Of a stretch of 64,000 bases of DNA, positions 28,290-36,356 are shown one piece after another. Within the stretch, counting starts at the first letter, position 1. The number at the start of each line of letters is the position of its first letter. A model generated the notes under the pieces. That model was not told the DNA's origin, searched no databases, and saw only the letters and a program-made list of their open reading frames with translations. Made by a program: the position numbers and the translations under genes. Origin of the DNA: CAYTYZ01 sp964442385 (GTDB taxonomy: Bacteria; Patescibacteriota; Microgenomatia; UBA12405); contig CAYTYZ010000004.1 of assembly GCA_964442385.1 (NCBI GenBank), forward strand, positions 11,714 to 75,713, written 5' to 3'.

Positions 28290-29941
28290 TACATCATTCC
28301 ATCCATTCCGTGACCACCCATAGGTGGCATAGCTGGAGAGGACTTTTCTGGGATATCGGTGACCAAGACTTCGGTAGTCAAAATCATGGTGCCAACCGAA
28401 ACCGCATTTTTTAGAGCCGAGATGGTTACTTTGGCGGGATCAAGTACTCCAGAGGCAAGCATAGAACCATATTGTCCTGTAAGGGCATTGTAGCCAAAAT
28501 CAGATTTAGGATCTTTGGCGTGTGCCTCCTTGATTTTACTGACCACTAGTCCTGCATCTTCACCACAGTTGCTAGCAAGTTTGCGTAGGGGCTGTTCTAG
28601 GGCATAGCGGAGTATATCTAGTCCGATTTGCTCTTCTGGTGACTCCACCTTGACCTTATCCAGGGCAGAGCTAGCTTTGATAAGGGAAATACCACCACCA
28701 GGTAGAATACCTTCTTCTACGGCAGCCTTGGTTGATTTAATGGCATCTTTGACTCTTTCTAGAACTTCTTTCATTTCCATCTCAGTGGCTGCACCTACTT
28801 CGAGAACCACAGCTCCACCTGCTAGTTTGGCAATGCGTTCGGCTAGTTTTTCTTTGTCATAGTCGCTTGTGGACTTATCCATTTGGTTTTTAAGCTGTTC
28901 CACTCTTTTGGCAACGTCGGACTTGGAACCAGCACCACCCAGTATCTGGGTAGAATCTTTATCAGAAACTATAGAATCAGCATGCCCACAATATTCGGTA
29001 GGATCAGAGTTATCCCATTTGGCAGAGGTGTCATCTGAAATTACCATACCACCGGTTAAAACTGCGATATCTTCAAGCATGGCTTTGCGTCTATCGCCAA
29101 AGCCCGGAGCCTTGACTATCAAGCAGTTAAAGGTACCACGGAGTTTGTTGACCACCAGTGTCCCCAGAGCTTCGCCTTCGACATCCTCGGCAATAATTAC
29201 GAAATTTTTAGTCATTTTGACTAACTTCTCCAGAAAGGGTAAAAATTCCTGAATATTGGTAATTTTTTTGTCGGTAATTACAATGGCTGGCTTGTCCACT
29301 TTGGCTTCCATCCTGGCAGTATCAGTTACAAAATAAGGTGATACATACCCCTGGTCAAATTCCATACCAGAAGTCATTTTAGATTCAAGAGTTAAGCCCT
29401 TGCCTTCTTCGGCAGTTATGAGACCATTTTTACCTACTTTAATCATGGCTTCAGCAATTTTTTCTCCGATAGAACTGCTGGCAGCTGAAATTGTTGCTAC
29501 GTTGGCAATGGCGGCTTTGTCGGTGGCTTTGATTTCTTGTTTACTGTCTTCTAGTTTGGCAACGACTGCTTCAAGGCCTTTTTCCAACCCACGTCTGATC
29601 ATCATTGGATTGGCTCCAGCGGTAACATTTTGAACACCTTTTTGAACAATAGCATGAGCCAATACAGTGGCAGTAGTGGTACCATCACCAGCTACATCAT
29701 CGGTTTTTTTAGCTGCTTCTTTGACCATTTGAGCCCCCATGTTTTCATAAGGGTCCTGAAGCTCGATTTCGTTGGCCACAGTAACACCATCATGGATTAC
29801 TGCGGGACCACCAAATTTTTTATCAAGCCCCACATTTCTGCCTTTGGGTCCTAAAGTTGTTGTAACAGCATTAGCCAGAACTGTAATTCCAGCTAACATT
29901 TTTTGGCGAGCATCATCGCCGAATAGGAGTTGTTTGGCCAT
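28289..29941 (-). CDS. groEL: Chaperonin GroEL (60 kDa)
   Basis: A full-length 550-residue GroEL with TTTLGPKGRNV, the ATP-site DGVTVA and GDGTTTATVLA, the apical region, EEGILPGGG, and the usual Gly-Met-rich tail (MPPMGGHGMDGMM). It forms the double-ring folding chamber with GroES as lid. It lies 3 nt after groES on the same strand, in an operon with a CIRCE-like site upstream of groES. Confidence 0.98.
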   Translation of the reverse strand: MAKQLLFGDDARQKMLAGITVLANAVTTTLGPKGRNVGLDKKFGGPAVIHDGVTVANEIELQDPYENMGAQMVKEAAKKTDDVAGDGTTTATVLAHAIVQKGVQNVTAGANPMMIRRGLEKGLEAVVAKLEDSKQEIKATDKAAIANVATISAASSSIGEKIAEAMIKVGKNGLITAEEGKGLTLESKMTSGMEFDQGYVSPYFVTDTARMEAKVDKPAIVITDKKITNIQEFLPFLEKLVKMTKNFVIIAEDVEGEALGTLVVNKLRGTFNCLIVKAPGFGDRRKAMLEDIAVLTGGMVISDDTSAKWDNSDPTEYCGHADSIVSDKDSTQILGGAGSKSDVAKRVEQLKNQMDKSTSDYDKEKLAERIAKLAGGAVVLEVGAATEMEMKEVLERVKDAIKSTKAAVEEGILPGGGISLIKASSALDKVKVESPEEQIGLDILRYALEQPLRKLASNCGEDAGLVVSKIKEAHAKDPKSDFGYNALTGQYGSMLASGVLDPAKVTISALKNAVSVGTMILTTEVLVTDIPEKSSPAMPPMGGHGMDGMM

Positions 29942-29944
29942 AGT

Positions 29945-30238
29945 TTATTTTAAAATTGCTACGACGTCGTCGTATTTAACTAAGTAATATTCTTCGGAAG
30001 CTAGCTTGTATTTTTGCTTGCCCCATTCTTTAAAGATAATTTGATCATCTACTTTGGCTGGGGAACTTTTTTTTGTTCCAGAGTCAGTTAGATAGTCACC
30101 GCCTGTAGCTAAAACCGTACCGGTTTGCTGGTCTTCGGTGCTGGAAACGGGAAGGATTATACCTGAGGCTGTCTTTTCTTCTGGTTCCTGAGGCTTAACT
30201 AGAAGATAGCCGGCTACAGGTTGAATTTTTACTGTCAT
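29945..30238 (-). CDS. groES: Co-chaperonin GroES (10 kDa)
   Basis: A 97-residue GroES: IQPVAGYLLVKPQEPEEKTASGIILP, in which the mobile loop that contacts GroEL contains TASGIILP, then GTVLATG and YYLVKYDDVVAIL. It is first in the groES-groEL operon. A CIRCE-like inverted repeat begins 10 nt upstream, so HrcA-type heat-shock repression is expected. Confidence 0.97.
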   Translation of the reverse strand: MTVKIQPVAGYLLVKPQEPEEKTASGIILPVSSTEDQQTGTVLATGGDYLTDSGTKKSSPAKVDDQIIFKEWGKQKYKLASEEYYLVKYDDVVAILK

Positions 30239-30247
30239 ATTTATTTA

Positions 30248-30274
30248 TTAGCAGTAACTGTTAACGACTGCTAT
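30248..30274. promoter_or_regulatory. CIRCE-like operator upstream of groES
   Basis: Arms TTAGCAGTA and GACTGCTAT are separated by 9 nt, the 9-9-9 layout of CIRCE (consensus arms TTAGCACTC and GAGTGCTAA). The inner seven bases TAGCAGT pair perfectly. It sits between groES (-) and enolase (+). A closer match to the consensus occurs upstream of clpB at 56585, sharing the TAGCAGT variant. Confidence 0.7.
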
Positions 30275-30329
30275 TATGAGGCAGAAGGCACCTACGTGTC
30301 AAGTGGAGAAGTTGTGTGTAGAATTAAGT

Positions 30330-31577
30330 ATGTCAAAAATTAAATCTATTCTAGCTTATGAGATATTAGCTTCTGGCGGTCTGCCTACGGTGGAGTGCAG
30401 GGTGGAAACAGAAGAAGGATTTACTGGAGTTGCTTCGGTGCCATATGGAGCAAGTGCTGGAATACACGAAGCAAGTGTAATTCTGGATAAAGATATAAAA
30501 AGATACAGAGGAAATGGGATGCTTGTTGCCTGCGGAAATATTAATAATATTATTGCTAAAGAATTGACTGGAATGAAGGCTAACGAACAAAGGTCGATTG
30601 ACCAAAAACTACTGGATTTGGACGGGACTGAACAAAAAACTAAGTTAGGAGGGAACACAATTTTGGCGGTATCAATGGCGGTGGCACGAGCAGGAGCAAG
30701 TGTAGAAAGACTAAAACCATATGAGTATTTGCAAAAATACTTTGCTCTGGGAAGGGTCGGGGTACTGCCAAAACCAATGATGGTAATGATTGAAGGCGGT
30801 AAACACGCCGATAATTCGGCTGATTTTCAAGAGTATCTTGTTGATGTAACTTATAGTGAAAGGGCTAGCGAAAATGTGCGCGTAGGTAGTGAAATCTATA
30901 TGGGAATAAAAAAAGTATTAAAAGATGCCAATCTGTCCGTAAATGTTGGAAACGAGGGAGCTTTTGCTCCAGAAGGATTAGAGTCAAACAAAACACCTTT
31001 GGAAATTTTAATTAATGGAATACAACTGTCTGGTTATAGGCCTGGTGCAGATGCTTGGATTTCGCTAGATCCAGCCGCTTCTGAATTTTTTGAAAATGAC
31101 AACTTAAAAAGGGATGTAAAAAAACTAAAAAGTAGCGAAATGATAGCGTACTACAAAGAAATTGTTGAGTCTTACCCTATTCTATCAATTGAGGATGGTC
31201 TAGCTGAGGATGATTGGGATGGATGGGAGGAAATGTATAGAAGTTTAGGAAAAAATATTAAAATTGTGGGTGATGACCTAACGGTCACAAACAGTAAGAG
31301 GTTGCAAACAGCCATAGAAAGACAGGCAATTAACGCAATTTTAATCAAGCTAAACCAAGCTGGAAGCGTAACAGAAACTGTGGAAACTTGTAAATTGGCC
31401 AAGGAAGTAGGATTTATGGTGATACCATCCCACCGGGGTGGTGGCGAAAGCAACGATACTTTTATGGTAGATTTAGCTGTGGCAGTGGGGGCGGACTTTA
31501 TTAAAGTCGGTCCTACTCGCGGTGAACGAGTTTGCAAATACAATAGACTGATGGAAATAGAAAGATCAATCTCTTAG
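30330..31577 (+). CDS. eno: Enolase (divergent)
   Basis: A 415-residue enolase converting 2-phosphoglycerate to phosphoenolpyruvate. Recognisable are GASAGIHEA, GGKHADNSADFQE, the catalytic glutamate in GNEGAFAPE, metal ligands in SLDPAASEF, SIEDGLAEDDW and VGDDLTVTN, the catalytic lysine in LIKLNQAGS, and SHRGGGESNDT. Usual signatures are altered: DSRGNPTVE reads ASGGLPTVE and SHRSGETED reads SHRGGGESND. The frame is open from 30276, but TAGAAT lies exactly 5 nt before the ATG at 30330 and the family N-terminus starts there. Its 3' end overlaps the convergent gene by 12 nt. Confidence 0.9.
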   Translation: MSKIKSILAYEILASGGLPTVECRVETEEGFTGVASVPYGASAGIHEASVILDKDIKRYRGNGMLVACGNINNIIAKELTGMKANEQRSIDQKLLDLDGTEQKTKLGGNTILAVSMAVARAGASVERLKPYEYLQKYFALGRVGVLPKPMMVMIEGGKHADNSADFQEYLVDVTYSERASENVRVGSEIYMGIKKVLKDANLSVNVGNEGAFAPEGLESNKTPLEILINGIQLSGYRPGADAWISLDPAASEFFENDNLKRDVKKLKSSEMIAYYKEIVESYPILSIEDGLAEDDWDGWEEMYRSLGKNIKIVGDDLTVTNSKRLQTAIERQAINAILIKLNQAGSVTETVETCKLAKEVGFMVIPSHRGGGESNDTFMVDLAVAVGADFIKVGPTRGERVCKYNRLMEIERSIS

Positions 31578-32843
31578 TTTTCTAAACAAGAAAATAAAGG
31601 TAAGGAAATTTAGAAGAGATAAAGAGCGACTAAAAATAGTATAGGAAAACAAGTCTTTTAAAAAAGTCAAACTGGATGGGAACCACCAGAACTTGAATAA
31701 ATTGAAAAAGAAAACAGTTGATAGAATGAGATAGAAATAAATTAGTTTGGGCTTTTTAATGGATAGGAAAAGTAGGGTAACTAGGCCAGTAAAGATATAG
31801 CGCTCTAGCATGTTGGTCATAAATAACCACCCTCCAATACCTAAAAGCGTGAGGCCTAGAAAAACTTGATGGTGGGAATATTGGCCTGGGGTGATTCGTA
31901 TTAGGTAGATAAATAAAACCAGATATATTAAAAATCCGATAAAATAGGCTGGAATACCCAGGATGGGAGTGGCTTGGTTTAAAGCCTTGTCCCCTACGAA
32001 GATGTGCCAAAAATTTAAAGAATTAGTGGTTAGTCTGGGTTCAGATTTTAAAAATATTTTAGGGTAAATAGTGTGATAACTATAATTTAGCACTGGCGAG
32101 GGAGTAAAGGTGGACACCAGGATAAACCAGGAAAAAATGGCCAGGAAAAGTCCGGCTAAAATATGTTTTAAAAATGGCTTGACCTTGTAAGTCAGGTAGA
32201 CAAAAAATGGGAGAAATAAAAGACCAGTAGGTTTTAAATTTAGGGAGATAAATAATAGCAAGAGCGATACAATCCAGTTTTTTTTGAGACTAAGAAAACT
32301 AAGAAGCAAAAATAGAAAACTAATTTGATCATACTGCCCCCAAGCTGAGGACAAATAACCGGAAAAAGGAAGACACCAATAAAGGATAGGAAATATGGCT
32401 TTTTTGGAAAATTTATACAATAAAAATGTAATAAAAATATCGGCTATAAATGGAAATAGCTTGATACTATAAATAAAACCAAGAGGAAAGGGAACGCCGG
32501 GGGCAATAAGCTTGTCAAAGCTTTTGGTAAACTCGAAAAACCAGAGCATTTTGCCTGGGGCCAAATGAAAGGTAACAATGGTGTTAGAAAAGGACCTTAG
32601 ACTTTCTAAAAGTGTTAAATATAAATGCCAAGAAGCTCCGTAAAGCAAGTTGACCAAGGGTGGCTGTGTAGGCCAGGCAAAAGTCCAAATTTGATTGTCA
32701 TAAAAACCCATGGGTCCATGTGTGCCAATCCACTGTCCCCAGCCAGCATTACTGATAATATCGTCGTGGATAGCTGGAAAACTAGATAGACGAAAAAATA
32801 GGCCTAATAAAATTAAAAAGAATAGAGATAATTTTTTAAACAT
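31566..32843 (-). CDS. Polytopic GT-C-type glycosyltransferase-like membrane protein
   Basis: About 425 residues with 9-11 hydrophobic helices. The first periplasmic loop carries an acidic pair (FPAIHDDIIS), as in GT-C enzymes that use polyprenyl-phosphate sugars, and a WGQYDQISF motif follows in the next loop, typical of mannosyltransferase-like GT-C proteins. It likely glycosylates a lipid or protein on the outer face; donor and acceptor are unknown. I start at the ATG at 32843, which overlaps the stop of the upstream mutase gene (TAATG), rather than the longer frame to 32885. Confidence 0.7.
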   Translation of the reverse strand: MFKKLSLFFLILLGLFFRLSSFPAIHDDIISNAGWGQWIGTHGPMGFYDNQIWTFAWPTQPPLVNLLYGASWHLYLTLLESLRSFSNTIVTFHLAPGKMLWFFEFTKSFDKLIAPGVPFPLGFIYSIKLFPFIADIFITFLLYKFSKKAIFPILYWCLPFSGYLSSAWGQYDQISFLFLLLSFLSLKKNWIVSLLLLFISLNLKPTGLLFLPFFVYLTYKVKPFLKHILAGLFLAIFSWFILVSTFTPSPVLNYSYHTIYPKIFLKSEPRLTTNSLNFWHIFVGDKALNQATPILGIPAYFIGFLIYLVLFIYLIRITPGQYSHHQVFLGLTLLGIGGWLFMTNMLERYIFTGLVTLLFLSIKKPKLIYFYLILSTVFFFNLFKFWWFPSSLTFLKDLFSYTIFSRSLSLLNFLTFIFLFRKLRD

Positions 32844-33412
32844 TAAAGCTGATAGGCGAAAACTGTGGCAAAGGTGAGCGTCCAAGAGCAGGTGACTTCC
32901 CGGGGAGGTGACTCGAGGATGTGTCTAAAGATACGGATGCTATTGCCGTGGGCTGAGATAGCAATATTAATATCCTTGCCCGAGTAGGTGTTTTTTAGCC
33001 AGCTGATAAAATCTGCGACACGAACTTGAATATCGGCATATGATTCTCCCCCTTCGGCTTTGTCATCCCAGCCTCGGTGAATTTTGTTGAAATAGTCCTT
33101 GCCCTTGGAAGCAATTAAATCAGCATGGGCAGTATTGTTTAGCACTCCATAATTGCGTTCAATCAGGCGGTCATCTAGACGAATGTCTTTACATTCTGGA
33201 TGAGTAGCCAAAATAGTATTTAAGGTGTCACGGGAACGGGAAAGCCGGCTATGTATAGCTAAATCTAACCTGATATCCTTGAGAAGTTTAGCCAGATGTT
33301 GGTTTTGAAGTAGACCGGTAGGGGTAAAAACAGTATTAGTTTCCCAACCAGTAAACATTTCTTTTAGATTATGCTCAGTTTGTCCGTGACGAAAAAGATA
33401 AATATTGGCCAT
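32843..33412 (-). CDS. Histidine phosphatase / 2,3-bisphosphoglycerate-dependent phosphoglycerate mutase-like
   Basis: A 189-residue protein with the phosphohistidine motif LFRHGQTEHN, the ERNYG glutamate segment, GGESYADIQVRV and the second catalytic histidine in SAHGNSIR. These are the active-site elements of dPGM and related phosphatases; with enolase nearby, a glycolytic mutase role is plausible, but it is shorter than typical GpmA (about 230-250). TACACT lies 5 nt before the ATG. Confidence 0.82.
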   Translation of the reverse strand: MANIYLFRHGQTEHNLKEMFTGWETNTVFTPTGLLQNQHLAKLLKDIRLDLAIHSRLSRSRDTLNTILATHPECKDIRLDDRLIERNYGVLNNTAHADLIASKGKDYFNKIHRGWDDKAEGGESYADIQVRVADFISWLKNTYSGKDINIAISAHGNSIRIFRHILESPPREVTCSWTLTFATVFAYQL

Positions 33413-33423
33413 AGAATAGTGTA

Positions 33424-33693
33424 CTAGATTTTAACTCCTTCTTCTTGTAAAAGTCGGCGTTTGGTTTCTACTCCGCCTGGTCCAGAATAACCACCTAGTC
33501 CCCCATCTGAGCGGATGACCCGATGACAAGGTGTAGTAATTAGATCTGGATTGGCTCCACAGGCATTAGCAACAGCCCTGGCGGCAGAACGTGGGTGGCC
33601 AATTGCACTGGCAATTTGGGCATATGTCCGGACTTGACCCTTGGGGATTTTTTTTAGTTCCTGCCAGACTAGGCGTTGAAAGGGGGTGGTCAT
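33424..33693 (-). CDS. O6-alkylguanine-DNA alkyltransferase-like, DNA-binding domain only
   Basis: An 89-residue single-domain member of the MGMT family. It has the helix-turn-helix VRTYAQIASAIGHPRSAARAVANA with the arginine finger and the active-site TPCHRVIRSDG, so the alkyl-accepting cysteine is present and this is not the Cys-lacking ATL type. The N-terminal domain of full-length Ogt/Ada is missing, as in many short homologues. It repairs alkylated guanine in DNA. It overlaps the upstream DUF218 gene by 4 nt. Confidence 0.88.
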   Translation of the reverse strand: MTTPFQRLVWQELKKIPKGQVRTYAQIASAIGHPRSAARAVANACGANPDLITTPCHRVIRSDGGLGGYSGPGGVETKRRLLQEEGVKI

Positions 33694-34286
33694 AGTTTGG
33701 TAAAATCTGTTTCACTACCGTCGCTTTTAACGGCTGGGGAGTAACCAACAAGCTCGATAATACTACGCCAAGAAGCAAATATTTCGCGGATAGTTAGATA
33801 AATAAGGTTAGTATAAGTGGGCATGGGGGCGGGAGAGACTAGAACCTCTAGGCCTTCTTTTTGACAAAGAAAAACGGCACGTGGCATGTGAAATTCTTGG
33901 GTTACTATATAAACTGAGTAAGCTTTAAAAACATTTTTGGCGCGCCAACAGCTATCAACGGTGCGTCTACCACCATGATCTTTGATAATTGACTTGTCTG
34001 GTATGCCTTTGCTTACTAAATAATTTTTCATTACTTCGGGTTCATTATAATTTGTGGATCTATTGTCGCCGCTAACTAAAATAAAGCGAATTGATCCATC
34101 CTGGTAAAGGCTAATAGCCTGATCTAGCCTTGAAGTTAGAATTGGTGAGGGACTATCTCCCCATACGCCCGCACCAAGTACTAAGGCTATTGGGGAACCT
34201 GGGATTTCTTGAATAAATAGTCGGTTTAGACTGAAAAGTAACCAGGGCAAAAGTACAAGAATAAGCAAGATAAAAAATTTAGTCAT
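33690..34286 (-). CDS. DUF218 (SanA/YdcF-like) membrane protein
   Basis: A 198-residue protein with an N-terminal transmembrane helix (FFILLILVLLPWLLFSLN), then ALVLGAGVWGDSPSPILTSRLDQA, LVSGDN, EPEVMKNYLVSKGIP and VTQEFHMPRAVFLCQ, the DUF218 pattern. SanA-type members influence envelope barrier function; their reaction is unknown. TATAAT lies 6 nt before the ATG and overlaps the -10 of the divergent trhO gene. Confidence 0.8.
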   Translation of the reverse strand: MTKFFILLILVLLPWLLFSLNRLFIQEIPGSPIALVLGAGVWGDSPSPILTSRLDQAISLYQDGSIRFILVSGDNRSTNYNEPEVMKNYLVSKGIPDKSIIKDHGGRRTVDSCWRAKNVFKAYSVYIVTQEFHMPRAVFLCQKEGLEVLVSPAPMPTYTNLIYLTIREIFASWRSIIELVGYSPAVKSDGSETDFTKL

Positions 34287-34292
34287 TTAGTT

Positions 34293-34300
34293 ATTATAAT
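34293..34300. promoter_or_regulatory. Symmetric ATTATAAT shared -10 between divergent leaderless genes
   Basis: The self-complementary ATTATAAT gives TATAAT on both strands. On the + strand it ends 5 nt before the GTG at 34306; on the - strand it ends 6 nt before the ATG at 34286. Only 19 bp separate the two start codons, so the two promoters physically overlap. Confidence 0.65.
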
Positions 34301-34305
34301 ATGAG

Positions 34306-35166
34306 GTGTACCAAATACTGCTATATTACAAATATGTAAGCCTGTCTGATCCAGAAATGGTGATGATGTGGCAAAGGAATTTATGCCAAAGGCTCGGTCT
34401 AAAAGGTAGGATAATTGTAGCTAAGGAAGGACTAAATGGAACCCTGGAGGGGCTGGAAAAGGATACCAAAGAGTACCTTCGGGAAATGAAGAAATATCCC
34501 CCTTTTTCTGATATAAATTGGAAGAAAAGCAAAGGTAATGGGAGTGCTTTTCCAAAACTGTCAGTAAAAGTAAGAGATGAAATTGTAACTACCGGGGAAA
34601 GTAATAAAGATTTTGGACCACTCTCCCTTAAAACTGGAAAATACTTAAGTGCAAAGGAGTTGTATGAATGGTATGAAAGTAAAAAAGAGTTTTATGTACT
34701 GGACATGCGAAATGACTATGAATATGAAGTGGGCAGATTTAAAGATTCCTTGTGGCCAGATGGACTGGGTCATTTTAGAGATGTAAAAAAGGCGATAAAA
34801 AATATAGAGTATCTTAAGGATAAAACAGTGGTAACTGTTTGCACTGGCGGGGTAAGGTGTGAAACAGCCAGTGGACTAATACAAAAATATGGCTTTAAAG
34901 ATGTGTACCAGCTACAACATGGAATTGTAACTTTTATGGATAAATACCCCAATACATATTGGGAAGGAAAACTATATGTATTTGATAGCCGAGAATTATA
35001 TGGAAACGGAAAACCAATTGGCAAATGTCGAATCTGCGGTAATAGTACGGAGAATATGGTGAATTACTACAAAGATGGCAAAAATACCTACGGAGTAGTT
35101 TGCGAGGAGTGTTGCCGAACTGGAAAGGTGGAACTGGAGGGAAAATACAAGGCTAAGTGGAGCTAG
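34306..35166 (+). CDS. trhO: TrhO-type rhodanese (tRNA uridine-34 hydroxylase)
   Basis: A 286-residue protein of the YceA/TrhO family: N-terminal GRIIVAKEGLNGTLEG, then a rhodanese domain with VLDMRNDYEYEVGRF and the active-site loop VCTGGVRCETASG, and a C-terminal YVFDSREL followed by paired cysteines (CRICG and CEECC) that likely bind zinc. Homologues hydroxylate uridine 34 of some tRNAs using oxygen. The start codon is GTG, and TATAAT lies 5 nt upstream, so the mRNA should start at or next to the GTG. Confidence 0.88.
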   Translation: MYQILLYYKYVSLSDPEMVMMWQRNLCQRLGLKGRIIVAKEGLNGTLEGLEKDTKEYLREMKKYPPFSDINWKKSKGNGSAFPKLSVKVRDEIVTTGESNKDFGPLSLKTGKYLSAKELYEWYESKKEFYVLDMRNDYEYEVGRFKDSLWPDGLGHFRDVKKAIKNIEYLKDKTVVTVCTGGVRCETASGLIQKYGFKDVYQLQHGIVTFMDKYPNTYWEGKLYVFDSRELYGNGKPIGKCRICGNSTENMVNYYKDGKNTYGVVCEECCRTGKVELEGKYKAKWS

Positions 35167-36313
35167 ATTTTTTAGAAAAAAGATTTAAGTATAAAAACAG
35201 AATACTAAAAGAAGACAGGGAGAGTACCAGTAATCCTATTCTTGGCGTAAAAATGTCTGCCAGACTACCTAATGTCAGTGAAATTATGCCAAATAAAATG
35301 CTACCCAAAAGAGAATTAAGTGAGCCCATAGTAGCTCTTTTGTTATTAGTAAATTCTTGTTGTAAAAGATGAGACTTTGCGACTGTGGTTACCCCGTGAA
35401 AGACTGAGGTGCTTGAAATTAAAAGAGGCGATAGAATTCCAGGGACCAGAAGAGCAAGGATTTCCATTAGGCGACTATAAATTGAAGCAAAAATTAGCGT
35501 TTTTCCTTCACTAAACTTGGCTAAAATCTTGCCACTGAAAAAATAGCTAAAAGCTGCTCCCAGATTTGAGATAACTCTGGTTATGCCAATAGCCCAAACT
35601 GGCCAGAGTGAAGCAAAAAAGATGCTTTGAAACTGATAGTAGGATTCACCCAGGGCAAAAGATAATGAATCGGCAAGGGATAATTTGGCTAATTTTTTAT
35701 TGCTAAAAAATAGTTTAATGGCAGGAATTAGGGTGGAAAATAGATTGCTATCTTTTCTGGAATATTTAGCAGTTTCGGAAAAACAAAGGGAAACCAATAG
35801 ACGTAGAAGCATGGGTAGTAAGGTTAGATAAAAGGCAAGTTTAAGAGATTGGGTAGCAGCAAGTCCACCTAAAAGAGCCCCAAGCCCAGCAGAAATGTGA
35901 AACATAGAGCTGGTTTTACCTAAAATCTCCTTGTATTTATTTTTTTGGTTTGACTCAGACAAAAGATCATATAAATAGGCGTCGTTATTGCCTGAAAAGC
36001 TAGCCCGGCCAAGACCTTCAAAAATAGCGCCTAGAAGGAGAAGAAAATAATTATAAGAGATAGCAAAAAATAGAACGCTGATAAGACCGGCCAGGGAGCC
36101 TAAAATTATGGTTTTTTTACGACCAAAGTGGTCTGAAAATAAACCAGTGGGTAATTCAAATAAAGATTGACTAATAAATATGGCGGAGAAAACGCTCATG
36201 CCTAGTAAATAAGATCCAGAGACCTGGGAAAAATAAAGTATGGCTATGGGGGCAAACAGGGAAAAATCTGTAAGAAAATTAAAAAGGTAAAAAAGACGGA
36301 TATTTTTAGACAT
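35153..36313 (-). CDS. Major facilitator superfamily transporter
   Basis: A 386-residue protein with about 12 hydrophobic helices. The loop between helices 2 and 3 has the MFS signature GLFSDHFGRKKTI. Helix 1 starts directly after a short charged N-terminus. The substrate is unknown; drug or metabolite efflux is typical. CATAAT lies 5 nt before the ATG. The 3' end overlaps the trhO gene by 14 nt. Confidence 0.85.
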   Translation of the reverse strand: MSKNIRLFYLFNFLTDFSLFAPIAILYFSQVSGSYLLGMSVFSAIFISQSLFELPTGLFSDHFGRKKTIILGSLAGLISVLFFAISYNYFLLLLGAIFEGLGRASFSGNNDAYLYDLLSESNQKNKYKEILGKTSSMFHISAGLGALLGGLAATQSLKLAFYLTLLPMLLRLLVSLCFSETAKYSRKDSNLFSTLIPAIKLFFSNKKLAKLSLADSLSFALGESYYQFQSIFFASLWPVWAIGITRVISNLGAAFSYFFSGKILAKFSEGKTLIFASIYSRLMEILALLVPGILSPLLISSTSVFHGVTTVAKSHLLQQEFTNNKRATMGSLNSLLGSILFGIISLTLGSLADIFTPRIGLLVLSLSSFSILFLYLNLFSKKSSST

Positions 36314-36356
36314 TGATAATTATGCTAGGAAAGTAGGTCTTGTAAGCAGCGAATTG

